Source of the DNA: Weimeria sp002480925
Lineage (GTDB): Bacteria; Bacillota; Clostridia; Lachnospirales; Lachnospiraceae
NCBI RefSeq assembly: GCF_052064335.1
Contig: NZ_JBQHVU010000004.1
Span: forward strand, 62,001 to 126,000
Reading direction: 5' to 3'
DNA: 64,000 bases
Every line of letters starts with the position of its first letter. Position 1 is the first letter of the stretch. The notes under the pieces were generated by a model that worked only from the letters and a program-made list of their open reading frames with translations, searched no databases and was not told the origin of the DNA. Positions 34,831 through 44,741 of the stretch are shown in pieces. Both the position numbers and the translations under genes were made by a program.

Positions 34831-37245
34831 ATGGATACTATTTATAACCATCGCGCCATAGAGGATAAATGGCGCAGGATCTGGGAAGAGAAGCCGGTAA
34901 ATCCAAAGGACGATAAGAAGCCTAAGTATTACTGTCTGGATATGTTTCCATATCCGTCAGGAGCTGGACTGCATGTAGGACACTGGAGAGGCTATGTTAT
35001 CTCTGATGTATGGAGCAGATATCAGATAATGCATGGGAAGTATGTGATCCACCCTATGGGCTGGGATGCCTTCGGACTTCCTGCAGAGAATTATGCCATA
35101 AAGACAGGTCAGCATCCTTCTATCTCAACAGCAAAGAATATTGCAAATATAAAGAGACAGGTAAAGCAGATAGGCGCAGTCTATGACTGGGACATGGAGA
35201 TAAATACCACAGATCCCAGCTACTACAAATGGACCCAGTGGATCTTTGTACAGATGTTCAAGCACGGACTTGCCTATGAGAAGCAGATGCCGCTCAACTG
35301 GTGTCCGCACTGCAAGGCGGTTCTGGCAAATGAGGAGGCAGAGGGAGGAATCTGCGAGAGATGCGGAACCCCTGTCACAAAGAAGAACCTTCGTCAGTGG
35401 ATGCTGAAGATTACAGCCTATGCAGACAGGCTGCTCGACGGCTTAAAGGATCTCGACTGGCCGGAAAAGGTCAAGAAGATGCAGACAGACTGGATAGGAC
35501 GTTCCTACGGGGCAGAAGTGGATTTCCCGCTCAAGGATCAGCCTGATAAGCATATCACGGTATTCACGACGAGGCCAGATACTCTCTATGGAGCTACCTT
35601 CATGGTGCTCTCACCTGAGCATCCTATGGTAAAGGAGCTTACAACAGAGGATAAAAGAGAAGAGGTAGAGGCTTACTGCAGCCAGGCAGCAAATAAATCA
35701 AATGTAGACAGGGTGCAGAATAAGGAAAAGACCGGAGTATGGACCGGATCATATGCCATCGATCCTCTAAACGGTGCAGAGGTGCCGATCTGGATTTCAG
35801 ACTATGTTCTTGCTGATCATGGTACCGGAGCCATCATGTGTGTTCCTGCCCACGACCAGAGAGACTGGGATTTCGCCAAGAAATTCGGCCTTAAGATAAT
35901 CCCTGTAATAAGTCCAGACGGATCCGACATGAAGGATATGAAGGAGCCATATGTAGAGGCAAAGGGCAAGATGATCAATTCCGGCGACTGGAACGGAATG
36001 GATTCTGACAAGCTGAAGGCTGAGGCTCCAGACATGATTCAGAAGATGGGTCTTGGAAAGAGGACAGTAAACTACAAGCTTCGTGACTGGGTATTCTCCC
36101 GTCAGAGATACTGGGGTGAGCCTATCCCGATAATCCACTGTCCTAAGTGCGGAGCAGTTCCGGTTCCGGAGGAGGATCTTCCTGTAGTGCTTCCGGATGT
36201 GAAGTCCTACCAGCCAACAGATACCGGAGAATCACCGCTGGCTTCGATGGAGGACTGGGTAAATACCACCTGCCCGTGCTGCGGGGGCCCGGCTAAGAGA
36301 GAGACCAATACAATGCCTCAGTGGGCAGGATCATCATGGTATTACCTGCGTTATGTGGATGTGCATAATGACAAGGAGCTTGTAAGCCGTGACAAGGCTG
36401 ATAAGTATCTGCCTGTAGATATGTATATAGGAGGAGTCGAGCATGCAGTCCTCCATCTGCTCTATGCCAGATTCTGGACAAAGTTCCTCCATGATATAGG
36501 AGTAGTGGATTTCGACGAGCCATTCCATAAGCTCTTCAATCAGGGTATGATTCTGGGCCCTAAGGGGATCAAGATGAGTAAATCACTTGGAAATGTGGTT
36601 TCCCCAGATGACATGATAGAAGATTATGGCTGTGATTCTCTTCGTATGTATGAGCTGTTCATAGGACCTCCTGAGCTTGACAGTGCCTGGGATGACAGAG
36701 GGATCGAGGGAATCAACAGATTCTTAAAGAAGGTCTACAAGCTTGTCATAGAAGAAAGCGCAAAGGATGCCCCGGAGACAAAGGAGCTGATCCGTCTCAG
36801 AAACCAGATGGTAAAGACTATCACCACAAGACTCGAGGCCTTCTCACTGAATACAGTAGTATCAGGATTTATGGAGTATACAAATACTCTTACAGATATT
36901 GCAAAGAAAGGCGGAGTCGATAAGAAGACACTTGAGACACTTGCGGTCCTTCTCGCTCCGTTTGCCCCGCATCTGTCAGAGGAGCTGCATCAGCATCTGG
37001 GATACACAAGCTCTGTATTTGAAGAAAAGTGGCCAGAGTGGGATGAGAAGCTTACAGAGGAAGATGAGATAAAGATGCCTGTCCAGATAAACGGAAAGAC
37101 AAAGGCAGTCATATCCCTTCCAAAGGACATAGACAAGGAGAGCGCCTTAAAGGCAGCCAGAGAAGAAATATCTGACAGACTGACAGGAAACGTGGTAAAG
37201 GAGATCTTCGTCCCGGGCAGGATCATAAACTTTGTCATGAGGTAA
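34831..37245 (+). CDS. leuS: Leucyl-tRNA synthetase
   Basis: LeuS charges tRNA-Leu. The 804-aa product has the HIGH-type motif in GLHVGHWRGY, paired zinc-like CPHC and CERC sites, a second CPKC/CPCC pair, the editing domain between, and KMSKS in GIKMSKSLGNV. Length fits the bacterial enzyme. ATG 34831 is taken because TTGGAGG stands seven bases before it; an upstream in-frame ATG (34777) would add 18 unconserved residues from the leader. Confidence 0.97.
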   Translation: MDTIYNHRAIEDKWRRIWEEKPVNPKDDKKPKYYCLDMFPYPSGAGLHVGHWRGYVISDVWSRYQIMHGKYVIHPMGWDAFGLPAENYAIKTGQHPSISTAKNIANIKRQVKQIGAVYDWDMEINTTDPSYYKWTQWIFVQMFKHGLAYEKQMPLNWCPHCKAVLANEEAEGGICERCGTPVTKKNLRQWMLKITAYADRLLDGLKDLDWPEKVKKMQTDWIGRSYGAEVDFPLKDQPDKHITVFTTRPDTLYGATFMVLSPEHPMVKELTTEDKREEVEAYCSQAANKSNVDRVQNKEKTGVWTGSYAIDPLNGAEVPIWISDYVLADHGTGAIMCVPAHDQRDWDFAKKFGLKIIPVISPDGSDMKDMKEPYVEAKGKMINSGDWNGMDSDKLKAEAPDMIQKMGLGKRTVNYKLRDWVFSRQRYWGEPIPIIHCPKCGAVPVPEEDLPVVLPDVKSYQPTDTGESPLASMEDWVNTTCPCCGGPAKRETNTMPQWAGSSWYYLRYVDVHNDKELVSRDKADKYLPVDMYIGGVEHAVLHLLYARFWTKFLHDIGVVDFDEPFHKLFNQGMILGPKGIKMSKSLGNVVSPDDMIEDYGCDSLRMYELFIGPPELDSAWDDRGIEGINRFLKKVYKLVIEESAKDAPETKELIRLRNQMVKTITTRLEAFSLNTVVSGFMEYTNTLTDIAKKGGVDKKTLETLAVLLAPFAPHLSEELHQHLGYTSSVFEEKWPEWDEKLTEEDEIKMPVQINGKTKAVISLPKDIDKESALKAAREEISDRLTGNVVKEIFVPGRIINFVMR

Positions 37246-37301
37246 GGATGGCTAACTCCTAACCCACAAGCTCTACCCCCTCAGAAGGAAAGGACCTACA
37301 C

Positions 37302-38513
37302 ATGGAAAAGATTACAATGACAACTCCCCTCGTCGAGATGGACGGGGACGAGATGACCCGCATACTCTGGAAGATGATAAAGGACGAGCTGCTTCTTCCT
37401 TTTATAGACTTAAAGACCGAGTATTATGACCTCGGCCTTAAGCACAGGGATGAGACCGATGATCAGGTGACTGTTGACGCAAGCAATGCGACAAAGAAGT
37501 ACGGAGTAGCAGTCAAGTGCGCTACCATCACACCGAATGCTGCCCGTGTAGAGGAGTATGGCCTGAAAAAGATGTACAAGTCCCCTAACGGGACCATCCG
37601 TGCTATCCTTGACGGAACTGTTTTCAGGGCTCCTATTATCGTAAAGGGCATCGAGCCAAATGTAAAGACCTGGGAGAAGCCTATTACTATCGCCCGTCAT
37701 GCCTACGGCGATGTCTATCGTGCTACCGAGATGAAGATAGACGGACCGGGAAAGGTAGAGCTCGTTTATACAAGGGCTGATGGAAGCGAGGAAAGAGCCC
37801 TGGTTCATGAATTCGACGGACCAGGTGTCGTACAGGGACAGCATAATCTGCTCTCATCTATCGAAAGCTTCGCAAGGAGCTGCTTTACCTTTGCACTTGA
37901 GAAGAAGCAGGATCTCTGGTTTGCTACAAAGGATACGATCAGCAAGAAGTATGACCATACATTCAAGGATGTCTTTGCCGATCTCTACGAAAAGGAATAC
38001 AAGCAGAAGTTCGAGCAGGCCGGTATCACATACTTCTACACTCTTATCGATGATGCGGTTGCCCGTGTGATGAAGAGCCATGGCGGATTTATCTGGGCCT
38101 GCAAGAACTATGACGGAGATGTAATGAGTGATATGCTCTCATCAGCCTTCGGTTCACTGGCAATGATGACCTCGGTGCTCGTATCTCCTCAGGGCTACTA
38201 TGAGTTTGAGGCTGCACACGGTACTGTACAGAGACATTACTACAAATACTTAAAGGGTGAGGAGACATCGACGAACTCTGTAGCTACCATATTTGCATGG
38301 AGCGGAGCCTTAAGGAAGAGAGGACAGATGGATGGTCTTCCTGATCTGGTCAGATTTGCCGATGCGCTTGAGAAGGCAACGATAGAGACGATCGAGTCAG
38401 GAAAGATGACCGGAGATCTGGCTCTTATCACAACGCTTCCTAACCCGACTAAGCTGAACAGTAAGGATTTCATCCTTGCCATAAGAGAAAATCTCGAGAA
38501 AGAATTAGGTTGA
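37302..38513 (+). CDS. icd: NADP-dependent isocitrate dehydrogenase (homodimeric eukaryote-like type)
   Basis: This enzyme makes 2-oxoglutarate from isocitrate. The 403-aa product belongs to the shorter homodimeric class: MDGDEMTRILW near the start, KCATITPNAARVEEY, SPNGTIRAILDGTVFR for isocitrate binding, and GSLAMMTS later. AAGGAAAGG precedes ATG 37302. It can feed glutamate dehydrogenase, so carbon goes to glutamate in a likely incomplete citric-acid cycle (inference). The 56 bases before it contain CCTAACCC and CTACCCCCT spacer-like words. Confidence 0.95.
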   Translation: MEKITMTTPLVEMDGDEMTRILWKMIKDELLLPFIDLKTEYYDLGLKHRDETDDQVTVDASNATKKYGVAVKCATITPNAARVEEYGLKKMYKSPNGTIRAILDGTVFRAPIIVKGIEPNVKTWEKPITIARHAYGDVYRATEMKIDGPGKVELVYTRADGSEERALVHEFDGPGVVQGQHNLLSSIESFARSCFTFALEKKQDLWFATKDTISKKYDHTFKDVFADLYEKEYKQKFEQAGITYFYTLIDDAVARVMKSHGGFIWACKNYDGDVMSDMLSSAFGSLAMMTSVLVSPQGYYEFEAAHGTVQRHYYKYLKGEETSTNSVATIFAWSGALRKRGQMDGLPDLVRFADALEKATIETIESGKMTGDLALITTLPNPTKLNSKDFILAIRENLEKELG

Positions 38514-38520
38514 TCCAAAT

Positions 38521-40440
38521 ATGATATTAAGTGTATCTGATCTGACAAAAAGCTTTGGAGACAAGGTCGTTTTTAAGGACCTTTCCTTTCAGATAAGAGA
38601 ACATGAACACGTGGCCATTGTAGGTAACAATGGCTGCGGTAAATCAACGCTTCTTAAAGTCATAGTGGGCCAGGAGCCCGCTGACTCGGGAAGCGTTGTT
38701 TTTGCTAAGGACTCTACTTTCGGTTATCTGGCCCAGTATCAGGATGCAGATTATCCGGGTACCATCTATGAGTATGTCTACCATGCGAGGGAGGATATCC
38801 TTTTAATGGAGGATAAGCTCAGAGAAATGGAGTCTGATATGAAGACTGTAGGAGGGGATGATCTGGCCCGTCTTATGGATTCATATCAGAAGCTAAGTCA
38901 TGAGTATATGCTTTATGGTGGTGACTCCTATCTGTCGAGAGTGGGTGGCACGCTAAAGGGTCTTGGCTTTACAGAGGACGATTTTGACAAGAGGATGTCG
39001 GAGGTGTCAGGAGGACAGAAGACAAGGGTTGCCCTATCGAGACTTCTCGTGACCAACCCCGATCTTTTGCTCCTGGATGAGCCTATAAACCACCTGGATC
39101 TGCGTTCAATCGAATGGCTTGAGAATTTCCTTGTAAACTACAGCGGTGCCGTGATCATAGTTGCCCACGACAGATATTTCCTTGACCGGACGGTCAGTAG
39201 ATGCATAGACTTATCTGACCAGAGGGCGCATGACTATAAGGGCAATTATTCTGCCTTCATGAAGCAGAAGGATCTCTTCCTGCTGACAAGGGAAAGGGAG
39301 TTCGAGAAGCAGCAGAAGAAGATCGAGCATGAGAAAAAGGTAATAGAAAAGCTGGAAAGCTTCAACCGGGAGAAGTCAATAAAGAGGGCGGAAAGCCGTA
39401 AGAAGGTCCTCGATAAGATAGAGGTAATCGAGAAGCCAAAGGAAGCTGACAAGGCTATGAGGCTTTCACTTTCTCCTCTCTCATCGAGCGGAAAGGATGT
39501 CCTTACTGTGACAGATCTGTCCAAGTCCTTTGACGGGACAGAGGTCCTTAAGGACATATCGTTTGATATAAAGCGCGGTGAGAAGGTAGCTCTTATTGGA
39601 GACAACGGTATTGGGAAGTCTACTGTCCTTAAGATCATAAATGATATATTCCCTGCGGACTCCGGAAGTGTAAGGATAGGAGCCGGAGTAACAATAGGCT
39701 ACTACGATCAGGAGCAGCATGGATTCGATGAGGACAATACTCTTTTTGATGAGATGCAGGGAGCCTATCCGTCTCTTAATAATACAAGGGTAAGAAACGT
39801 TCTTGCTGCCTTTCTTTTCAGGGATGATGAGGTCTATAAAAAGATAAGGGACCTGTCCGGAGGTGAAAGAGGACGTATATCATTAGCCAAGCTTATGCTT
39901 TCCGGAGCTAATTTCCTGATACTAGACGAGCCTACCAACCATCTGGATATGGATTCAAAGGAGATACTGGAGCATGCCATAAACAATTACGATGGCACGG
40001 TCCTTTATGTTTCTCATGACAGATACTTTGTCAACCAGACAGCAAGCCGTATCCTGGAGCTTAGGCAAGACGGGATCCACCAGTATCTTGGGAATTATGA
40101 CTATTATCTGAAAAAACGTGAAGAGATAAGGACTGACTTTGGTATAAGCAAAAAGAAGGCAGAGGAGACCATGGAAAAGGCCTCCGCCGGCTCCGCCGAT
40201 GACTGGAAGAAGCAGAAGGAGGAGGCTAGGGCAAGGCAGAAGAAAGAGAGAGAGGCCAAAAGGATAGAGGAAGAGATAGAAAAAAAGGAAGCGGAGAAAG
40301 AGAAGATCAATGAGGAATTCAGTGATCCGGCGACAGCCAGAAACTCCGCCAGACTAAATGAGCTTACTGAAAAGCTTTCGCTACTTGATGAAGAATTAAA
40401 AAAGCTATATGATGATTGGGAAGGGGTTTATGGAGAATAA
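38521..40440 (+). CDS. ABC-F family ATP-binding protein (ribosome-associated type)
   Basis: ABC-F proteins act on the ribosome, not in transport. The 639-aa product has two ABC modules: P-loops GNNGCGKST and GDNGIGKST, signatures VSGGQKTR and LSGGERGR, Walker B LLLLDEP and LILDEPTNHLD, a linker with a charged helix between the modules (about residues 245-325), and a C-terminal coiled coil (about 540-639). There are no membrane helices. The subgroup (Uup, EttA, YdiF-like) cannot be fixed; the C-terminal coiled coil favours the Uup/YdiF side. Its end overlaps the likely rex start by 11 bases. Confidence 0.93.
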   Translation: MILSVSDLTKSFGDKVVFKDLSFQIREHEHVAIVGNNGCGKSTLLKVIVGQEPADSGSVVFAKDSTFGYLAQYQDADYPGTIYEYVYHAREDILLMEDKLREMESDMKTVGGDDLARLMDSYQKLSHEYMLYGGDSYLSRVGGTLKGLGFTEDDFDKRMSEVSGGQKTRVALSRLLVTNPDLLLLDEPINHLDLRSIEWLENFLVNYSGAVIIVAHDRYFLDRTVSRCIDLSDQRAHDYKGNYSAFMKQKDLFLLTREREFEKQQKKIEHEKKVIEKLESFNREKSIKRAESRKKVLDKIEVIEKPKEADKAMRLSLSPLSSSGKDVLTVTDLSKSFDGTEVLKDISFDIKRGEKVALIGDNGIGKSTVLKIINDIFPADSGSVRIGAGVTIGYYDQEQHGFDEDNTLFDEMQGAYPSLNNTRVRNVLAAFLFRDDEVYKKIRDLSGGERGRISLAKLMLSGANFLILDEPTNHLDMDSKEILEHAINNYDGTVLYVSHDRYFVNQTASRILELRQDGIHQYLGNYDYYLKKREEIRTDFGISKKKAEETMEKASAGSADDWKKQKEEARARQKKEREAKRIEEEIEKKEAEKEKINEEFSDPATARNSARLNELTEKLSLLDEELKKLYDDWEGVYGE

Positions 40441-41053
40441 TATTTCTCAGGCCGTGATCAGACGGATGCCAAGATATTACAGATATCTGGGAGAATTACT
40501 GGAGAACGGGGTAGAGAGGATCTCTTCAAAGGAGCTTTCAGAGCGGATGCAGGTCACTGCGTCTCAGATAAGGCAGGATCTGAATAATTTCGGAGGCTTC
40601 GGCCAGCAGGGCTATGGCTATAATGTCGAGTTCCTCTATGAGGAGATAGGAAGGATCCTTGGCCTTACAAGGGTCCATAATGTGGCCCTGTTCGGAGTAG
40701 GAAATCTGGGCGCAGCCATTGCCAATTATGTGAATTTCGAGAAGCTGCCCTTTCGTATGATAGGCCTCTTTGATGTCGATCAAAAGAAAAAGGACAGGAT
40801 AGTTGGCGGGATACCTGTGATGATGATAGACGAGTTCGAGGACTTCATAAAGGAGCACAGGGTAGACATAGCAGTGCTTACCCTGCCTAAGGATGCGGCA
40901 ATGCCAGTAGCCGAGCGTCTTGTGAGTCTTGGCGTGAGAGCCTTCTGGAATTTCGCCCATGTGGATCTGATGGTGCCTGATGATGTGGTAGTAGAAAACG
41001 TGCATCTGTCTGATTCGCTGATGCAGCTTTCATATAATATGTCTGGCAGATAA
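40430..41053 (+). CDS. rex: Redox-sensing transcriptional repressor Rex
   Basis: Rex represses fermentation and electron-transfer genes until the NADH/NAD ratio rises. The 207-aa product has an N-terminal winged helix (IRRMPRYYRYLGELLENG, then VTASQIRQDLNNFG) and a Rossmann domain with ALFGVGNLGAAIANY. ATG 40430 is chosen as it opens just before the conserved helix and gives the family length; an upstream ATG (40409) lies in the ABC-F frame. Candidate target sites lie upstream of pflB. It is followed by an unknown gene, nnrD and alr. Confidence 0.94.
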   Translation: MENNISQAVIRRMPRYYRYLGELLENGVERISSKELSERMQVTASQIRQDLNNFGGFGQQGYGYNVEFLYEEIGRILGLTRVHNVALFGVGNLGAAIANYVNFEKLPFRMIGLFDVDQKKKDRIVGGIPVMMIDEFEDFIKEHRVDIAVLTLPKDAAMPVAERLVSLGVRAFWNFAHVDLMVPDDVVVENVHLSDSLMQLSYNMSGR

Positions 41054-41069
41054 GCCCTGGAGGGATAAT

Positions 41070-41852
41070 ATGGATCTGGAGGAAGTTAAGAGGAGAGTAT
41101 CTGATACCAAGATACCTGTTCTGGTCCTTGACCAGAAGTGGCACAGACTCTTTGCGCTCGAGGGCAAGCCTGATGAAATAAAGACCTCAGAGGTCGCATT
41201 AAATGAGCTTCTAAAGGAGCAGGGCGGACTCGGGAATGAGCTTAAGGAGCTTAAAAAGGTAAAGAAGAAGCTAATGGCCAATATAGTAGATCATGTAAAT
41301 GAGGCAGGATCTACCAATGTCACCAAGGATGCCTCTATGATTGACGAGACAAATCGAAGGATAGAGGAGATAGAGGACAGGCTCTTAGAGCTTCCAAAGG
41401 AGATAAAGAATGCAAACAATCAGCTGATGGAGCGTACTGTAGAGTTCGCCTATCAGAGGATGAGGACAAATACAGACGAGATAAATGAGATCTCGGAATG
41501 GATAAAGGATATCAGGGTAAAGCTCAAGAAAAATATAATAAGAAAGCAGAACCGGGAGATAAATAACCGTGAGATCTATTCCTATATGCACGATATCTTT
41601 GGCAAGGATATGGTGACGCTTTTTGATATCACGGATGATGATCAGATAGTGCTTACCAGCAAGGACTCATATATGTCGGGACATTCTGCAGAGGATAATG
41701 AAAACGATAAGGAGGATACTCCGGGAGAATGGAGATCAAAAGGTGCGCTCGGCAATCCTTTATCGTCTGTAAGGAAGGGAGGGGCAGCCGGTGAAAAAAT
41801 GGATCCTGAAAAGACAGGAGATAATAAAGCTTCTTCCGGAAAGGAAGGATGA
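41070..41852 (+). CDS. Conserved-looking 260-aa coiled-coil protein of unknown function
   Basis: I do not recognise a named family. The 260-aa product is soluble, charged and predicted helical, with coiled-coil-like stretches near residues 48-75 and 90-170, and a low-complexity acidic/glycine-rich tail from about 205. GGAGG stands before ATG 41070 and codon use matches neighbours. Its last 62 bases overlap the start of nnrD in another frame. Its place between rex and nnrD in a tight operon suggests a housekeeping role. Confidence 0.75.
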   Translation: MDLEEVKRRVSDTKIPVLVLDQKWHRLFALEGKPDEIKTSEVALNELLKEQGGLGNELKELKKVKKKLMANIVDHVNEAGSTNVTKDASMIDETNRRIEEIEDRLLELPKEIKNANNQLMERTVEFAYQRMRTNTDEINEISEWIKDIRVKLKKNIIRKQNREINNREIYSYMHDIFGKDMVTLFDITDDDQIVLTSKDSYMSGHSAEDNENDKEDTPGEWRSKGALGNPLSSVRKGGAAGEKMDPEKTGDNKASSGKEG

Positions 41853-42678
41853 CAGCAATAAGGGGACCTATGGAAAGCTTCTTATCATAGCAGGAAGACA
41901 TGAATGTGCTGGCGCAGCCATATTAAGCACTCTTGCTGCAATGCGGTGCGGGCTTGGTATGGTAAAGGTAATAAGTGATAAGGGGAATTTCCAGCCGCTT
42001 ATGAGCATTGTCCCCGAGGCTCTCTTTTCATCGGATACCTCAGCTGATTCCATACTAAAAAGTCTGTCCTGGGCGGATGCAGCCCTTATAGGACCAGGGA
42101 TCGGCATGGATGAAAAAGCAGAGGAGCTCCTGCTTGCCCTGCTAAAAAGCCGGGGTATTCCGCTTGCTGTAGATGCGGACGGGCTGAATCTGATCTCACA
42201 GGATCATACGCTGCTGCTACTTTTGAAGGAAAAGGCCAGGACAGATCCTGTGATACTTACGCCTCATCTTATGGAGATGAGCAGACTATGCGGTAAGACC
42301 ATATCATGGCTTAAGGAGCATAGGGAGGAGGCTGCAACAGAGTATTCTAGGCAGTATGGCGCAGTGATAGCGCTTAAGGATGCGATCACAGTCACAGCGG
42401 CACCTGACGGAGAGCTTATCATAAATACTACAGGAAATAACGGTATGTCAACGGCGGGAAGCGGCGATGTGCTTTCAGGTGTCATAGCTTCATTTCTGGC
42501 CCAGGGATGTAAGGCCCTTGAGGCGGCAGGCCTTGGAGTATATATACACGGAGCTGCAGGAGATATGGCAGCGGCGAGGTACGGAGTGAGAGGAATGAAG
42601 GCTCTTGATATAGCAGAGTCACTGGCAACTGTACTTATGCAGTGTGACAGGATAAAGGATAAGGAAAAGGAAGCATAA
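41791..42678 (+). CDS. nnrD: ADP-dependent NAD(P)H-hydrate dehydratase
   Basis: NnrD repairs damaged NADH hydrate and NADPH hydrate. The 295-aa product has the ribokinase-like dehydratase domain: GTYGKLLIIAGRH, GPGIG, DADGLNL, the LTPHLMEMSRL segment and the phosphate-binding NNGMSTAGSGDVLSGVI. The epimerase half (NnrE) is absent here, so this is the single-domain form. The start is GTG 41791, preceded by GGGAGGGG; it opens inside the previous gene. It is followed directly by alr. Confidence 0.92.
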   Translation: MKKWILKRQEIIKLLPERKDDSNKGTYGKLLIIAGRHECAGAAILSTLAAMRCGLGMVKVISDKGNFQPLMSIVPEALFSSDTSADSILKSLSWADAALIGPGIGMDEKAEELLLALLKSRGIPLAVDADGLNLISQDHTLLLLLKEKARTDPVILTPHLMEMSRLCGKTISWLKEHREEAATEYSRQYGAVIALKDAITVTAAPDGELIINTTGNNGMSTAGSGDVLSGVIASFLAQGCKALEAAGLGVYIHGAAGDMAAARYGVRGMKALDIAESLATVLMQCDRIKDKEKEA

Positions 42679-43836
42679 ATGGACTTTTACAGAATATGCG
42701 CCAAGGTAGATCTCGACGCGATAGAGCATAATATAAGAGAAGTAAAGAATAGATGCAGAGAAGAAAAAATGTATGCGGTCTTAAAGGCAGACGGCTACGG
42801 TCACGGCGCAGTTCCGATCGCTAAGGATCTGGAAAATGATCCGGATATATACGGATATGCAGCAGCCACAGCAGAGGAGGCCTATGAGCTCCTTGATGCC
42901 GGAGTCAGGAAACCTATTCTCATCCTTGGCTTTACCTTTACCCATTCATATGAGAGGATAGTAAGACAGGAGGTGCGTCCTGTCATCTTTTCAAGAAAGA
43001 TGGCGATGGATTATGCCGATACAGCGAGGCGGCTGGGGAAAAAGGTATACTGTCATATAGCTATAGATACCGGAATGGGCCGTATAGGATATCCTGTGAC
43101 TGAGCAGGCAGCAGATGAGATAGCAGAGCTTTTCTCTGACCCGGTCCTTGTGCCGGAGGGGATATTTACCCATTTTGCAAGGGCAGATGAGAAGGATATG
43201 ACATATACCAATATGCAGTATGACAAATTCTCTAAGATGATAGATATGCTCCATCAGAGAGGCCTTGATTTTTCCATAAGACATTGCTGCAATTCTGCTG
43301 CTTCAATGTATTATGACAGGGATAAGCTCGATGCGGTAAGGCTTGGTATCACGATGTACGGCATGTGGCCCTCGGATGATGTAGACCACAGCTTCCCGCT
43401 TGAGCCGTCTCTTACACTTGTATCCCATATAGTGCATTTAAAGACCCTGCCAAAGGGAAGCTCTGTAAGCTACGGAGGGATCTATGTGACTGATGGTGAG
43501 AGGAGGATAGCAACAGTTCCTGTCGGATACGCTGATGGATATCCAAGGTCCCTGTCCAATAAGGCAGAGGTGATAATCCGTGGGAAGAGATGCCCTGTGG
43601 TCGGACGTATCTGCATGGATCAGATGATGGTCGATGTGACAGACGTCCCGGAGGCAGCCAATATGGACCAGGTGACCCTGATAGGAAGGGATGGAGATCA
43701 GGAGATCACTATAGAGGAGCTTGGCAGGATATCGGGAAGGTTCAACTATGAGCTTGCCTGCGATCTGGGGATCAGGATACCGCGCCTTTACTACAAGGGC
43801 AAAGAAATGGTTGAGAAGAAGAAATTCTTCAGATAG
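42679..43836 (+). CDS. alr: Alanine racemase
   Basis: Alr makes D-alanine for peptidoglycan. The 385-aa product binds PLP on Lys36 in VLKADGYGHG, has the second catalytic tyrosine in VSYGGIYVT, and the C-terminal cluster VPVGYADGYPRSLS and RICMDQMMVDVT. Length is typical. It begins right at the nnrD stop with GGAAGCATAA before the ATG. D-alanine supply fits the nearby cell-wall genes but its operon mates are metabolic. Confidence 0.96.
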   Translation: MDFYRICAKVDLDAIEHNIREVKNRCREEKMYAVLKADGYGHGAVPIAKDLENDPDIYGYAAATAEEAYELLDAGVRKPILILGFTFTHSYERIVRQEVRPVIFSRKMAMDYADTARRLGKKVYCHIAIDTGMGRIGYPVTEQAADEIAELFSDPVLVPEGIFTHFARADEKDMTYTNMQYDKFSKMIDMLHQRGLDFSIRHCCNSAASMYYDRDKLDAVRLGITMYGMWPSDDVDHSFPLEPSLTLVSHIVHLKTLPKGSSVSYGGIYVTDGERRIATVPVGYADGYPRSLSNKAEVIIRGKRCPVVGRICMDQMMVDVTDVPEAANMDQVTLIGRDGDQEITIEELGRISGRFNYELACDLGIRIPRLYYKGKEMVEKKKFFR

Positions 43837-43841
43837 GGCTT

Positions 43842-44678
43842 ATGAGTATTTTTTCAAAGAATAAACAGAAGCGGACGCTGCATAACCTTGATCCCAACGT
43901 GACCGAGGAGGACATAATGTCCATGGTCAATGAAAGCCATGAACAGGGTAATCTCAGGGCCTCAGAGGCAGAAATGATAGAGAATATCTTCGCCTTTGAT
44001 GACAAGGATGCAAAGGATATAATGACTCACAGATCAGATATTTTTGCCCTTGACGGGGAGATGACCTTAAGGGATGCCATAGCTGTCTTCGATAAGAGCC
44101 ATTATTCCAGATTCCCGGTATATCTTAAGGATCTTGACAATATAATCGGGACTATCCATATGAAGGAGCTCTTTCATTTCGCGATAACAGACACCGACAG
44201 GACCAGAAAGATCCGCGATATTGACGGACTTATAAGAAAGGCAGAGTTCATACCGGAAACCCACTCCATAAACACCCTCTTTACCCAGATGCAGTTCCAG
44301 AAGCTTCATCTGATGATAGTCGTTGATGAGTATGGACAGACATCTGGCATCATCACTATGGAGGATATCATAGAAGAGATTGTCGGAAATATCCAGGATG
44401 AGCATGACCTCGATGAGAGACTTATAGTAGAAAAGGCTCCGGGGGTATATATAATAAGCGGAAAGGCACCGCTTACGGAGGTGTCAGAAAGGCTTGGGAT
44501 CGATCTTACTGAACCGATAGAGTCGGAGATCGAGACGCTGAACGGACTCCTGCTCTATCTGTACGGACATGTCCCGGAGGAAAATGCCCATTTCAAGCTA
44601 AAGGCATTCGGATATATATTTGAAATCTTAAATGTCCACGAGAGGGTCATAACAAAAGTAAAGGTATGGAAGGCTTGA
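43842..44678 (+). CDS. CorC/HlyC-type CBS-domain protein without the membrane domain
   Basis: The 278-aa product has a short basic start, two CBS domains (about residues 55-185, with RFPVYLKDLDNIIG and GQTSGIITMEDIIEEIVG) and a C-terminal transporter-associated (CorC_HlyC) domain. The DUF21/CNNM membrane domain common in this family is missing, as in CorC. Such proteins are linked to magnesium or cobalt handling, but the exact task is unknown. It follows alr by six bases, and its stop codon lies within the next gene's promoter. Confidence 0.85.
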   Translation: MSIFSKNKQKRTLHNLDPNVTEEDIMSMVNESHEQGNLRASEAEMIENIFAFDDKDAKDIMTHRSDIFALDGEMTLRDAIAVFDKSHYSRFPVYLKDLDNIIGTIHMKELFHFAITDTDRTRKIRDIDGLIRKAEFIPETHSINTLFTQMQFQKLHLMIVVDEYGQTSGIITMEDIIEEIVGNIQDEHDLDERLIVEKAPGVYIISGKAPLTEVSERLGIDLTEPIESEIETLNGLLLYLYGHVPEENAHFKLKAFGYIFEILNVHERVITKVKVWKA

Positions 44679-44703
44679 AAGAAGAACCATATAATGGTAA
44701 AAT
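44675..44703 (+). promoter_or_regulatory. Promoter of the YebC-like gene
   Basis: TTGAAA (44675-44680), 17 bases, TAAAAT (44698-44703). The -35 box covers the stop codon (44676-44678) of the preceding gene, the same layout as at leuS. Confidence 0.75.
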
Positions 44704-44741
44704 ATTTAAGTTAAATAAGATGGAAAGGATATTTATTCAAA

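Noticed and set aside
40409..40429. Earlier rex start at 40409
   Set aside because: It adds seven unconserved residues within the ABC-F frame; the start at 40430 fits the family length.
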